Of a stretch of 64,000 bases of DNA, positions 46,645 through 54,329 are shown piece after piece (positions within the stretch are counted from its first letter, which is position 1; every line of letters begins with the position of its first letter). The stretch is taken from contig CP073344.1 in assembly GCA_024397875.1 (NCBI GenBank), positions 1,975,001-2,039,000 of the forward strand. The letters run 5' to 3'. The position numbers and the translations under genes are program-made. This stretch comes from Amphritea atlantica (GTDB lineage: Bacteria; Pseudomonadota; Gammaproteobacteria; Pseudomonadales; Balneatricaceae). Below the pieces are notes generated by a model, which was given only the letters and a program-made list of their open reading frames with translations, had not been told where the DNA came from and made no database searches.

Positions 46645-47892
46645 CTATTCGTCCTTTGGCTTCTTAACTGAGGGTTTCAATGCGTTCACAACTCGCTGCA
46701 TATCATCGGTAGGCTTCATCGCTTCCATAACCCTCAGCATCTCGGCGGTAGGCTTCATCGCTTCCATAACTCGCTGCATCTCAGCGGTAGGCTTCATCGC
46801 TTTCATAACTCGCTGCATCTCGGCGGTGGGCTTCATCGCTTCCATAACTCGCTGCATCTCAGCGGTGGGCTTCATCGCTTCCATAACTCGCTGCATCTCA
46901 GCGGTGGGCTTCATCGCTTCCATAACTCGCTGCATCTCAGCGGTGGGCTTCATTGCTTCCATAACTCGCTGCATCTCAGCGGTGGGCTTCATTGCTTCCA
47001 TAACTCGCTGCATCTCAGCGGTGGGCGCTATTGCCTCCTTAATCCGTTCCAGTTCAGCTAGCGAGAACTCAGATTGAATTGAAGATGACGAATAGCGTGA
47101 AGAGTCTACCGGAGGTAATGACCTCTCTTCCGTTTCGATTTCTGTTAGCTCTTCTGGACTGAGCTTTATGGTAGCGTCAACTTTCGTTGTCTCGACGAAA
47201 TGCGTCAGGCCCTCAACTAAATCCTCGAATATATGCACGATGGGGTCACTAGTAATTTGTGCAAGTTCGGCTCTCAAGAAGCTGTTTAGAAAAAAACTTC
47301 CTCCAAATGCAGTGCCATAATCACCGTCTCGTGAAATTATCCAAAGTCGTCGTTTACCCGCGAAGTGGCTGAGAACCTGCTCCCATGTAATTTCATCACC
47401 AAGGGGATCGTTTGCCTTTCCTGGAGGGTTTCCAGTCTCTTTTCGCTCTCGAGCCCGTTTCATTTCATCGCGAGTGGCCTGAACTGCCTTAGAAAAGATA
47501 GGAGTCAAAGCATTCGATACTTCATCTTTGGATTCAGCCACCTGTGTCATTATTTCATGCGTGTGAGTGTCTATCTCAGCATTCACTGCCACTACAGATC
47601 TATTGATATCCCTCATTTGGCCAAGGATCTCTTGATTCTTGCCACTTTCGGATCCGGAAAAATGATCGGGAACATTAATGCCCTGAAGCTTCATGCCTTG
47701 GCTCTTCGTTCGCAGGAAATCTGCTGCTGCACGAAGCTTGTTTCGCTGAACCTCATCAACTATCTGCTGCGTAACGAAAATGTGAGATGCTTGTTCGGAT
47801 AAAGGTGCCAGTAACTTACGACCTTTATCTGTTCGATACAGGTCCAGATACTTGTTAGCATCAATTAGTAGTACTGCATCGATTTCTGACAT
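46645..47892 (-). CDS. cassette 10: PIN-like domain protein with nine 13-residue repeats
   Basis: 415 residues. The N-terminal part (about 1-225) looks like a PIN-like nuclease domain: AVLLIDANKYLDLYR, FVTQQIVDEVQRNK, NDPLGDEITWEQVL and LWIISRDGDYG supply spaced acidic residues for metal binding. Residues 100-165 are helical. The C-terminal part (290-406) is nine tandem copies of PTAEMQRVMEAMK or close variants, ending in a basic tail. No antitoxin gene is present in the cassette. Function unknown; nuclease activity is inferred from motif layout. Confidence 0.75.
   Translation of the reverse strand: MSEIDAVLLIDANKYLDLYRTDKGRKLLAPLSEQASHIFVTQQIVDEVQRNKLRAAADFLRTKSQGMKLQGINVPDHFSGSESGKNQEILGQMRDINRSVVAVNAEIDTHTHEIMTQVAESKDEVSNALTPIFSKAVQATRDEMKRARERKETGNPPGKANDPLGDEITWEQVLSHFAGKRRLWIISRDGDYGTAFGGSFFLNSFLRAELAQITSDPIVHIFEDLVEGLTHFVETTKVDATIKLSPEELTEIETEERSLPPVDSSRYSSSSIQSEFSLAELERIKEAIAPTAEMQRVMEAMKPTAEMQRVMEAMKPTAEMQRVMEAMKPTAEMQRVMEAMKPTAEMQRVMEAMKPTAEMQRVMKAMKPTAEMQRVMEAMKPTAEMLRVMEAMKPTDDMQRVVNALKPSVKKPKDE
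46675..47025 (-). repeat. nine 39-bp tandem repeats inside the PIN-like gene
   Basis: Nine in-frame 39-bp units encoding PTAEMQRVMEAMK. The middle copies are nearly identical in DNA, differing mostly at single silent positions such as TCAGC/TCGGC and GGTGGG/GGTAGG; the outer copies have diverged. Such identity points to recent expansion by slippage or unequal exchange. Confidence 0.93.
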
Positions 47893-47921
47893 CTAATAGT
47901 GTCCTCTACCGTAGTCCTGGT

Positions 47922-48035
47922 GCTTAACGCCTGCAGCATGGGCCGGAGCAAATTGGCGCTTTTTGTGCTCCGCACAAAACGTGACAGTTTGCGGAGGTCC
48001 AGCCCGAAGGGCGAACATGGCTGCGCTTGTTATGA
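47922..48035 (-). other. attC9
   Basis: 114 bp, from GCTTAAC (47922-47928) to GTTATGA (48029-48035), with an inner dyad around TTTTTGTGCTCCGCACAAAA. It follows the 138-residue unknown gene. Confidence 0.88.
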
Positions 48036-48036
48036 G

Positions 48037-48453
48037 CTAGCATCCGAAGAATGCCTTTGCTCTACGTGCTAGTGATTCAAGTTCACCGGCCTCAATATCT
48101 ATACTGGCAATAGTAGACCAACTACCCGATAGATTAACAATCTCTGCGGACAATAAAATATGCCCTCTGGGTTCATAGGTTGCTCTAAGGTTATACTCAC
48201 CTTCCATTGCACCCCAACCTTTTGGCTCTTTCCACCCAGACCACTCATTATTCATTTGCTCGAATAATACATAAGGAGAGTGACCATAGGGAGGGTTATC
48301 GACTCTGATACTGGCCTCGATACCATTACCAGCAATGGTAAACATGTAGCTTTCTAGCCAGCCATCATCAGAAAATTTGGGGCCAGTAAAAACTACTTTT
48401 AGGTCAGGCCCATTTAATATTTCGAAGTTATCCACGAATTCACTTTGGCTCAT
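48037..48453 (-). CDS. cassette 9: hypothetical protein
   Basis: 138 residues, soluble, mixed alpha/beta, with no signal peptide. I do not recognise the family; the tryptophan-rich middle (NEWSGWKEPKGWGAMEGEY) and strand-rich layout recall small DUF-type immunity proteins. The ATG overlaps the cassette core (GTTATGAGC), so translation starts at the recombination point and any ribosome site must come from the previous cassette's attC. Confidence 0.7.
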   Translation of the reverse strand: MSQSEFVDNFEILNGPDLKVVFTGPKFSDDGWLESYMFTIAGNGIEASIRVDNPPYGHSPYVLFEQMNNEWSGWKEPKGWGAMEGEYNLRATYEPRGHILLSAEIVNLSGSWSTIASIDIEAGELESLARRAKAFFGC

Positions 48454-48511
48454 AACACTTAGCTTAGTGGGGAGGAGCGTAGCGACGATCCACTACAGCT
48501 ACTTGTTAAGA
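48450..48511 (-). other. attC8
   Basis: 62 bp, the shortest site here, from TCATAAC (48450-48456) to GTTAAGA (48505-48511). TAGTGG opposite CCACTA forms the dyad. It follows the 95-residue membrane protein gene. Confidence 0.82.
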
Positions 48512-48524
48512 CAACCCCCAGTTT

Positions 48525-48812
48525 TTATTCCATGCTACAACCACATTTGTAACACCTCTCTTCCGGCCAACGTAAGTCAAAAATTGACCAGCCCCGGAAC
48601 ACTTGCCTTTCTCTGCAATTTTGATTTGGGCATTTGATTGATAGGGCATAAACAACAATAAATATGCCTAGTGTCAAAGCAGCAATGAAATGCCATTCAA
48701 AATTTATTTCAGTGGGGTACGAGCCAACAGGCTCCGCGAGTAATTTGTGAAGCACAATGAATGCAACCTCTATCGCGAGTAGAGTAAATAGCCTAGCTTT
48801 GTGTTTGCTCAT
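48525..48812 (-). CDS. cassette 8: small membrane protein with Cys pairs
   Basis: 95 residues from ATG 48812 with GGAAAG just upstream. Two hydrophobic helices (about 8-26 and 42-60) are followed by a cytoplasmic tail with CPNQNC and CYKCGC, which could bind zinc. The frame is open upstream to 48890 only because the preceding attC is open. Function unknown. Confidence 0.72.
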   Translation of the reverse strand: MSKHKARLFTLLAIEVAFIVLHKLLAEPVGSYPTEINFEWHFIAALTLGIFIVVYALSIKCPNQNCRERQVFRGWSIFDLRWPEERCYKCGCSME

Positions 48813-48826
48813 AACTTTCCATGTTG

Positions 48827-48919
48827 TCTTAACGCCCGGCTTTGGGGCTGACATGTAGCTGCGAAGCAGCGGAAAGGCAGTCCCAGCCACGTAGTGGCGA
48901 CAACAGCCGCTTGTTAAGT
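48827..48919 (-). other. attC7
   Basis: 93 bp, from TCTTAAC (48827-48833) to GTTAAGT (48913-48919). Almost identical to attC5 over its whole length (GGCTTTGGGGCTGAC, CAGTCCCAGCCACGTAGTGG). Confidence 0.9.
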
Positions 48920-48932
48920 ACGCAGTCAGAAT

Positions 48933-49748
48933 TCAAATCGTGTCCCATGTTTTTCTAGTACGAATATAGGAGTCTTGGTTATAAAATCCAGCAAAAATCT
49001 CACTAAAGTACGGTATATCATCGTTATTAAGCGACATAGCCTCCCGTTGTAGTTTACCAAGCAGTTCAACCCAAAAGCGGATTATGTGAATAACATAAAG
49101 CTGTCTATATGGAGCAACTGCTTCCTGAACTCCTGTTCGGCTGCTTGCGTCTTCAACATCGCTAATTTCTTCTCCAGTTTCGGAGGTATGTCTCACCATC
49201 ATTAGGTGACCGGCCATCTGATTAATTACGCGAGCATTATGAGCTATATCTTTCTTTTTTCTGTCTGAAACGTGCAGATCAAATAATGGCTTATCGACAG
49301 TAGTGTACCAAGACGACACTGGGTCACCCTTTTGCTTGCTGTTAACTAATATATTGATGTTTGAATATCTATCACCTTTAGCGAAATCTGATATGACATT
49401 GAGGATATTTTGGTGAATCCCGCCATCAAGTTCATCTAAAAACCTGAAAGAATAGCCTCGCTGCTGCTTTACTGTAATAGACTTTTTATAGAGAACATCG
49501 ATCTTATGCCCAATATCGTTCTTCAAATATTTGAAATCCGGAAAATCACCGTCATTATCGATGTAATAATCTAGCATTAAGCATAATTTACCGATCCGCT
49601 CCAACCCCGTAGACAGGCTAGTAAAGGACTGAAAGTAAACACCCTTCCTTGAATAGTTTGCGTTTCTAATTTGCGTTGCGCCAGCACCAAGGATTTCTTT
49701 GGTAAATTGCGCTTCCTTGATCAGGGCCTTGAATGTTTCGTTAAACAT
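48933..49748 (-). CDS. cassette 7: hypothetical protein
   Basis: 271 residues, predicted mostly helical and soluble. I do not recognise it. Segments LERIGKLCLMLDYYI and KKDIAHNARVINQMAGHLMMVRH give a helical core reminiscent of HEPN-like or Abi-type proteins, but no RxxxxH motif is clear. Function unknown. Confidence 0.72.
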   Translation of the reverse strand: MFNETFKALIKEAQFTKEILGAGATQIRNANYSRKGVYFQSFTSLSTGLERIGKLCLMLDYYIDNDGDFPDFKYLKNDIGHKIDVLYKKSITVKQQRGYSFRFLDELDGGIHQNILNVISDFAKGDRYSNINILVNSKQKGDPVSSWYTTVDKPLFDLHVSDRKKKDIAHNARVINQMAGHLMMVRHTSETGEEISDVEDASSRTGVQEAVAPYRQLYVIHIIRFWVELLGKLQREAMSLNNDDIPYFSEIFAGFYNQDSYIRTRKTWDTI

Positions 49749-49777
49749 AAATGTTTCATCCGTGATGTAGAAATAGT

Positions 49778-49864
49778 ACTTAACGCCGCAATGTGCGGAT
49801 TTTAAAAGTGGAGGCCGTTTTTTGGCCGGAGCTTTTAAAAGTCCGAACCATTGCCTTGTTAGCC
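49778..49864 (-). other. attC6
   Basis: 87 bp, from ACTTAAC (49778-49784) to GTTAGCC (49858-49864). The inner dyad is GGATTTTAAAAG opposite CTTTTAAAAGTCC. It follows the 208-residue gene. Confidence 0.88.
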
Positions 49865-50485
49865 TTGCTGTGCACGTTCTGCCTCACCAAGCTCTTCTAA
49901 AGTAAGATCTGGATTTTCTTTTGCCATTGCCAAGAAAAGCTCTGGATTTTGTAGAATTAGATGTATGAATGAACCCTTTTTGAGCTTATTGTTCTTATGT
50001 CCGAGATCTTTACGTATTTCTAGAAAAAAGTCTTCCATCATAAACATTGTTTGGGCATCAGGATTGCCCTTCTTTAGATGCCCCATCCAAGTTATGTACT
50101 TAGACAGTACATCTTGGCCACCCCAAAGTATCATCTTCCGCTGCCACTCTCTCAGGAACTCAACTAGTGCTGGATTTTCCTCATCCTCAGCGCTCTCATC
50201 ATCAGAGTGAAAGATTTTGAAGAACTCTGATAAAAACTCATCATATATTTCGGTTTTCTTTTCCCTGTAATGTGCTTCTATGTCTTTTTTACGCTCCATG
50301 TACTTCCCGAGTACAACAGTAAGGGTTGCTACGATTACGGTTGTAGATGCCGTTAGTATTGCAACCGACACCTTGGGATCAAGGAGCTTGAACTGCCCCC
50401 ATATTTGAGCAATAACCCAATAAATACCCCAGCCCATCACAGCCAGCAGCGCAAGACCAAATATCATTGATGCAGTTTTCTTCAT
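49859..50485 (-). CDS. cassette 6: two-helix membrane protein with charged cytoplasmic domain
   Basis: 208 residues from ATG 50485, where AAGGATAG gives a ribosome site. Two transmembrane helices (about 8-28 and 42-60) are followed by a helical, acidic cytoplasmic domain of about 145 residues (FLREWQRKMILWGGQDVLSKYITWM). I do not recognise the family. The frame stays open upstream through attC5, which is not coding. Confidence 0.75.
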   Translation of the reverse strand: MKKTASMIFGLALLAVMGWGIYWVIAQIWGQFKLLDPKVSVAILTASTTVIVATLTVVLGKYMERKKDIEAHYREKKTEIYDEFLSEFFKIFHSDDESAEDEENPALVEFLREWQRKMILWGGQDVLSKYITWMGHLKKGNPDAQTMFMMEDFFLEIRKDLGHKNNKLKKGSFIHLILQNPELFLAMAKENPDLTLEELGEAERAQQG

Positions 50486-50500
50486 ATCTATCCTTGAAAG

Positions 50501-50592
50501 GCTAACGCCCGGCTTTGGGGCTGACTTGTAGCGGCGAAGCAGCGGAGAGACAGTCCCAGCCACGTAGTGGCGACAACAGCCGTTTGTTAAGT
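50501..50592 (-). other. attC5
   Basis: 92 bp, from GGCTAAC (50501-50507) to GTTAAGT (50586-50592). Nearly the same sequence as attC7. It follows the 78-residue membrane protein gene. Confidence 0.9.
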
Positions 50593-50613
50593 GAATATGT
50601 TTCGAAAGTGTTG

Positions 50614-50850
50614 CTAATCGCCACGATACTTCCTATCAATCCTTGAGAATGAAGCTTTTACTAATATCACGACCAAGACCACATAGATGATTTCAAGATC
50701 AGTTCTGGTTAGTAAAATTCCAAAATATTTATTGGTCAGGCTGACAAAACTAGTCCCGAATAGATAGAGAGCAGCACCTAAACCGCATACGACTATCAAC
50801 CCATAGATAAGCCGTTCTGTTTGCCTTCTTACTTCCTTGTCGCTGTTCAT
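50614..50850 (-). CDS. cassette 5: small two-helix membrane protein
   Basis: 78 residues with two transmembrane helices (about 14-33 and 52-66) and charged ends. No known domain. Single-gene cassette, bounded by attC5 and attC4. Confidence 0.68.
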   Translation of the reverse strand: MNSDKEVRRQTERLIYGLIVVCGLGAALYLFGTSFVSLTNKYFGILLTRTDLEIIYVVLVVILVKASFSRIDRKYRGD

Positions 50851-50872
50851 TTGCTCCCTTTACGACTCAGCC

Positions 50873-51003
50873 ACTTAACGCTTTGCTAAACGGCGCACGA
50901 CTTGGTGATTGGTTTTGCGTATATTGGCGAAGCCAATGCAAAACCAAGCGCCGAGACGGGCGTCCAGTGGAGGCCGGAACGATGTTTGAGCAACTTGTTA
51001 TGT
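50873..51003 (-). other. attC4
   Basis: 131 bp, the longest site, from ACTTAAC (50873-50879) to GTTATGT (50997-51003). The inner dyad TGGTTTTGCGTATATTGGC opposite GCCAATGCAAAACCA is long. It overlaps the stop of the 101-residue gene. Confidence 0.88.
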
Positions 51004-51303
51004 GGCATTTAGAAACGCACCGCCCATTGCGCCACCTACCCCAAACAAAACCAAAAATATTAAAGGGCTTACTACCGATTGTAGCGCAACAACCCAATTT
51101 CTTTTTAGTAGCCAATAAAAACTACTCATAAATACGACCGCAGCGAACAACATACCGAAAAGGACAATTGGTATCTCTCTAGACAACATAGTTTGTACAT
51201 CGATTGACTGACTATGAAACTGGTATAGGTCAATCTTAGTAACAACTGCCAATATAATGCCGAGTAATGCTGGCAGCCAAATTATAGAAGTACGCTTACT
51301 CAT
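50998..51303 (-). CDS. cassette 4: small membrane protein
   Basis: 101 residues with three hydrophobic helices (about 7-24, 44-65, 73-97) and very few charged residues after residue 45. No known domain. Function unknown. Confidence 0.7.
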   Translation of the reverse strand: MSKRTSIIWLPALLGIILAVVTKIDLYQFHSQSIDVQTMLSREIPIVLFGMLFAAVVFMSSFYWLLKRNWVVALQSVVSPLIFLVLFGVGGAMGGAFLNAT

Positions 51304-51309
51304 CAGAAC

Positions 51310-51390
51310 ACATAACGCCCGGCTAAACGGAGAGCCACGCAGTGGCGAGTCCGGTGAGCGTAGCGAACGAATTTAAGCCGCTTGTTAACT
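51310..51390 (-). other. attC3
   Basis: 81 bp, from ACATAAC (51310-51316) to GTTAACT (51384-51390). CGCCCGGCTAAA opposite TTTAAGCCGCTTG forms the outer dyad. Confidence 0.88.
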
Positions 51391-51395
51391 GTTGA

Positions 51396-51698
51396 TTACT
51401 GAATAATTGCATAGAAAAACAACCCTGCCCCAGTAACGGTAAGTAATGTGCCAATGATTTTACGTTTAGCACTAGATATTGTTAGTGCTGGATAGTGACG
51501 AATTACATCACCCGCCAACCAAAGCAATGGAAATAAGCAAGCTATCCATGCAGCTTTCCCTGATAATGAAAACGCACCATCTCGACCTGGAATAGATATA
51601 CCACTTGATAGTGCACCAACAACGAAATAGACCAGAATTAAAGCTGGAACTAGACACAAAGCCAGTGCCTTACCTTTAGATTGTACGACTTCGCTCAT
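51396..51698 (-). CDS. cassette 3: small membrane protein
   Basis: 100 residues from ATG 51698 (the frame continues 10 codons into attC2). Three hydrophobic helices (about 12-30, 45-62, 80-98). No known domain. Function unknown. Confidence 0.7.
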   Translation of the reverse strand: MSEVVQSKGKALALCLVPALILVYFVVGALSSGISIPGRDGAFSLSGKAAWIACLFPLLWLAGDVIRHYPALTISSAKRKIIGTLLTVTGAGLFFYAIIQ

Positions 51699-51712
51699 GA
51701 CTCTCCCTAGAC

Positions 51713-51787
51713 AGTTAACGCCTTGCACTGCGGCGAGCGTAGCAAGTCCGGCAGCCGTAGGCTGCGAACTGCTGCAACTTGTTATAC
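51713..51787 (-). other. attC2
   Basis: 75 bp, from AGTTAAC (51713-51719) to GTTATAC (51781-51787). GCAGCCGTAGGCTGC is the apical hairpin. It overlaps the stop of the 170-residue gene. Confidence 0.88.
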
Positions 51788-52294
51788 TTTTTCATAGCCG
51801 GATATTATAGCTATATGATTTCTTAACTGAAGATAGAAGAGTGAGTAGAACACTAGTGTTGCTACAAACATTGCAACCACAGTAATTACCGCACCAACCG
51901 AACCTAAACCACTAATCAATAATGTTGATGTAAAACCCAAAGCTACACCAGCAACTAAAAAGTACATAAAAAGCTTAAGACCAATTGGTAAACTTAAAGA
52001 TGCTAGTCTCAAGAAAAAATCTTTACCGTCTCCTTTTTCGTTTGCCTGATAAGCTAGCCATAATCCATAGTAAGTAATAACACCTGAAACTATTAGTATT
52101 AATAGTGAGGCTAAGCTCTTCCACATACTTATTTCAGATTCAGAAAAAGCAATTTCTACAGGAAACTCAAATGAAAACCGCCCTATCACTGCTGTAACGA
52201 TCAAGTGTTTTAAAGCTCTAACCTCAGAGAACGTCCCTGATTTAAGCTCTTCCGAGAGCCCTCGACTATTAAAAAAATATATATCCTTGAGCAT
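51782..52294 (-). CDS. cassette 2: membrane protein
   Basis: 170 residues. After an amphipathic N-terminal 55 residues come three hydrophobic helices (about 60-80, 102-125, 130-152). No recognised family. The plus strand of this cassette is AT-rich compared with the flanking chromosome, which fits acquired DNA. Confidence 0.72.
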   Translation of the reverse strand: MLKDIYFFNSRGLSEELKSGTFSEVRALKHLIVTAVIGRFSFEFPVEIAFSESEISMWKSLASLLILIVSGVITYYGLWLAYQANEKGDGKDFFLRLASLSLPIGLKLFMYFLVAGVALGFTSTLLISGLGSVGAVITVVAMFVATLVFYSLFYLQLRNHIAIISGYEKV

Positions 52295-52307
52295 AACTTT
52301 CCCTTAG

Positions 52308-52391
52308 CCATAACGCTTGCAGCATGCGCGCCCATGAAATGGAGCCGAAGGCGCAATGTAATGGGCGTCGCCGTGCCTGCACTTGTTATGC
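52308..52391 (-). other. attC1
   Basis: 84 bp, from CCATAAC (52308-52314) to GTTATGC (52385-52391). GCGCGCCCAT opposite ATGGGCGTCGC forms the inner dyad. First attC of the array. Confidence 0.9.
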
Positions 52392-52718
52392 ACCCTTGGC
52401 CTCATTGTATAAGCTCATAACTTGCTCTTTTGTAAGTGCTTTTAATTGTTTGTATGTGGCTTCAGTTATTGCTTTATTTCCTGTGCCTTCGCCATTGATT
52501 GCGTAGTTACCGTTAATAGGTGAAATAGAAAAATAGAATGGCATGGCGGGATTTCCAGGGGCAGAAACAATGACAATAGATGCATTGTCGTTACATGCAT
52601 ATACATACCAATTTTGCCCACCGAATACTTTATTTGCAGGGCCTTGCTTACACTCTAATGGCTCCGCATGTGCGGTAAGAAAAATTGATAAGAGAAATAC
52701 CGATATAAATAGCTTCAT
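52386..52718 (-). CDS. cassette 1: small exported protein
   Basis: 110 residues from ATG 52718 (ribosome site AGGGAG). A signal peptide MKLFISVFLLSIFLTAHA precedes a mature domain of about 92 residues with two cysteines (ECKQG and YACND) that could form a disulfide in the periplasm. No known family. As the cassette nearest intI it is the most recent acquisition and the best placed for expression from a promoter in the attI region. Confidence 0.75.
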   Translation of the reverse strand: MKLFISVFLLSIFLTAHAEPLECKQGPANKVFGGQNWYVYACNDNASIVIVSAPGNPAMPFYFSISPINGNYAINGEGTGNKAITEATYKQLKALTKEQVMSLYNEAKGA

Positions 52719-52747
52719 TGCACGAACTCCCTGTGTGCATAACAGTA

Positions 52748-52882
52748 AATTATAGTGCCCTTTGGCACTATAACTCCCAGGCACTATAATTCTGGAAATT
52801 CGATAGACCAAAATTCACATTCATACTATATATCAGCAGGTTAGCAAGAATCACGAGAGGCAGTTTACAGAATTATAGTGCC
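52748..52882. repeat. 12-bp repeats AATTATAGTGCC in the attI region
   Basis: AATTATAGTGCC occurs at 52748-52759 and 52871-52882, and inverted at 52780-52791. A fourth, 10-base inverted copy (GGCACTATAA) is at 52764-52773. The first and fourth form a perfect 10-bp hairpin with a CTTT loop. They start 5 bases from the first-cassette junction. The inverted form contains TATAAT. They could be integrase-binding sites of attI, a regulator site, or part of the cassette promoter. Confidence 0.75.
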
Positions 52883-53004
52883 TGTAGAGGCTGCATCCAT
52901 GCCAATAACATTGTCTGAATCATAATACCTCTTTCTGTTAAATCAAAGAGTTAGTTCAATATTTTCAGTGTTCAAGGGAAAGGGGGTCCCCTGAATTGGG
53001 ATAA

Positions 53005-53047
53005 TTGACATATAAGCACCTGCACACTACTGTATATAAAAACAGTA
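53005..53047 (+). promoter_or_regulatory. intI promoter with LexA (SOS) box
   Basis: TTGACA at 53005-53010, a 17-base spacer, then TACTGT at 53028-53033 as -10. TACTGTATATAAAAACAGTA at 53028-53047 differs from the E. coli LexA consensus by two bases in the spacer and keeps both CTG/CAG half-sites. LexA bound here would block RNA polymerase. The box ends 14 bases before the intI start. Confidence 0.9.
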
Positions 53048-53061
53048 ACAGAGATTCTGTC

Positions 53062-54048
53062 ATGGATGACATTAGACACAGGATACCCAGCAAGCCTACT
53101 CGCTTTATGGAGCAGCTTCGCCAACATATCCGCATAAATGGCCTGGCCTATCGAACTGAACAGACTTATGTTCACTGGATCAAACGGTTCATCTACTTTC
53201 ACAACAAACAACATCCCAAAGATATGGATGCAGTACATATTGAAGCATTTTTAAATGACCTTGCTATCAATAAACATTGCTCTGTAAGCACACAAAAAAT
53301 CGCATTAAATGCCCTGATGTACCTATACCGTAAGTTTCTCGGTGTTGAAGTATCTCATCTTAGTTTCTCCCCGGCTCACACTCATCGGAGACTGCCCGTT
53401 GTCTATAGCAGAGCAGAAATCTCTTCTATTCTCTCAAACCTAAAAGGGGTTCACCGGCTTCAGGTAGAACTGATGTATGGCACAGGTTTACGTAGCGCCG
53501 AACTACTGTCTCTCAGAGTTAAGGATATAGACTTCGAAAGTAATAATATTTTTGTCCGCGCTGGCAAGGGAGATAAAGACAGAACAACGATGCTACCCCA
53601 AAGACTCATCCCAGCACTTAAAAATCAGATAACAGAAGTTGAGCATCTCCATCAATCGGATATTGCCCAGGGATTTGGAGAGGTTTATATGCCTGATGCT
53701 CTCGACAGAAAATACCCGGGCGCGACCAGAGAAACAGCATGGCAGTATCTCTTTCCTTCAAGCCAAATAGGCCGTGATCCTCGCACAGGAATTCTTCGGC
53801 GGCATCATCTTCACCCTTCCGCATTACGAAAGCAGGTAACTCGGGCCGTCAAAACAGCAGGGATTAACAAACCGGCTAAAACCCATAGCTTTCGACACAG
53901 TTTTGCAACTCACCTCTTAGAGTCAGGCTATGATATTCGAACAATTCAGGTATTGCTGGGTCATTCCGATGTAACAACTACCGAAATTTATACTCATGTA
54001 GTAAATCGTGGAGGAAACGGCGTCATCAGCCCATCAGACAGGCTATAA
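53062..54048 (+). CDS. intI: integron integrase IntI (tyrosine recombinase)
   Basis: 328 residues from ATG 53062. The catalytic residues of tyrosine recombinases are visible: Arg144 ([10 protein letters not shown]), His275 and Arg278 ([11 protein letters not shown]), His301 ([15 protein letters not shown]) and Tyr310. The IntI-specific insert between boxes is present ([23 protein letters not shown], then [12 protein letters not shown]), which separates IntI from XerC/D. It recombines attI and attC sites. The frame is open upstream to 53005, but that would run through the promoter and LexA box. Confidence 0.97.
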   Translation: MDDIRHRIPSKPTRFMEQLRQHIRINGLAYRTEQTYVHWIKRFIYFHNKQHPKDMDAVHIEAFLNDLAINKHCSVSTQKIALNALMYLYRKFLGVEVSHLSFSPAHTHRRLPVVYSRAEISSILSNLKGVHRLQVELMYGTGLRSAELLSLRVKDIDFESNNIFVRAGKGDKDRTTMLPQRLIPALKNQITEVEHLHQSDIAQGFGEVYMPDALDRKYPGATRETAWQYLFPSSQIGRDPRTGILRRHHLHPSALRKQVTRAVKTAGINKPAKTHSFRHSFATHLLESGYDIRTIQVLLGHSDVTTTEIYTHVVNRGGNGVISPSDRL

Positions 54049-54273
54049 AAATTAAATTAAGAATACAGGACAGGCATATTCTAAAGAAAAACTAACTAAG
54101 ACCACCCACCCTTTATCTATCCAGATCGTAGAGTCTCTTTACGCTCATCCCGATATCGATGTTCTGTGATTGTGTAATAGTCTTATGCAAAAGAGCCCAT
54201 TAAAGGGGTCAAAGCCCTTTATTTCGTCAATAGTTATCTTCGGCATACCTGTTCTACAGTTCCGGACACGCAT

Positions 54274-54308
54274 AAAAAAAGGCCGATGTATGAACATCTG
54301 CCTCTTTT
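54274..54308 (-). terminator. terminator of the yebC-like gene
   Basis: On the minus strand AGGCAGATGT pairs with ACATCGGCCT (one mismatch), followed by TTTTTTTATG. Confidence 0.78.
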
Positions 54309-54329
54309 TAGCTTACCAGGCATGCCCTG

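Larger units (their letters stand above)
43697..52743 (-). mobile_element. chromosomal integron cassette array (11 cassettes, interrupted by one IS)
   Basis: Between intI and the phzF-like gene, eleven single-gene modules all read leftward, away from intI. Each gene is followed by an attC-type site whose plus-strand ends fit RYYYAAC and GTTRRRY loosely (for example TAACGCCCGG ... TTGTTAAG). Sites vary from 62 to 131 bp, unlike the uniform VCR repeats of Vibrio. The first-cassette junction is the GCATAAC at 52737-52743. The eleventh attC is split by an IS110-family element. Most genes encode unknown proteins, as is usual for sedentary integrons. Confidence 0.92.

Noticed and set aside
46826..47077. 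Plus-strand repeat ORF encoding GFIASITRCISAV repeats
   Set aside because: It is the antisense shadow of the 39-bp repeats of the PIN-like gene; the unit length is a multiple of three, so all frames stay open.
50486..50563. N-terminal MAGTVSPLLRRYKSAPKPG extension of cassette 6 (and its twin in cassette 8, 48813-48890)
   Set aside because: Both are translations of the preceding attC sites, and proper start codons with ribosome sites lie downstream.
46490..52400. CRISPR array, suggested by evenly spaced similar sequences
   Set aside because: Similar segments are attC sites with RYYYAAC/GTTRRRY ends between genes; there are no short spacers and no cas genes.
53005..53061. Longer intI reading frame starting at 53005
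   Set aside because: It would translate through the -35, -10 and LexA box. ATG 53062 has a ribosome site and gives the usual IntI N-terminus.
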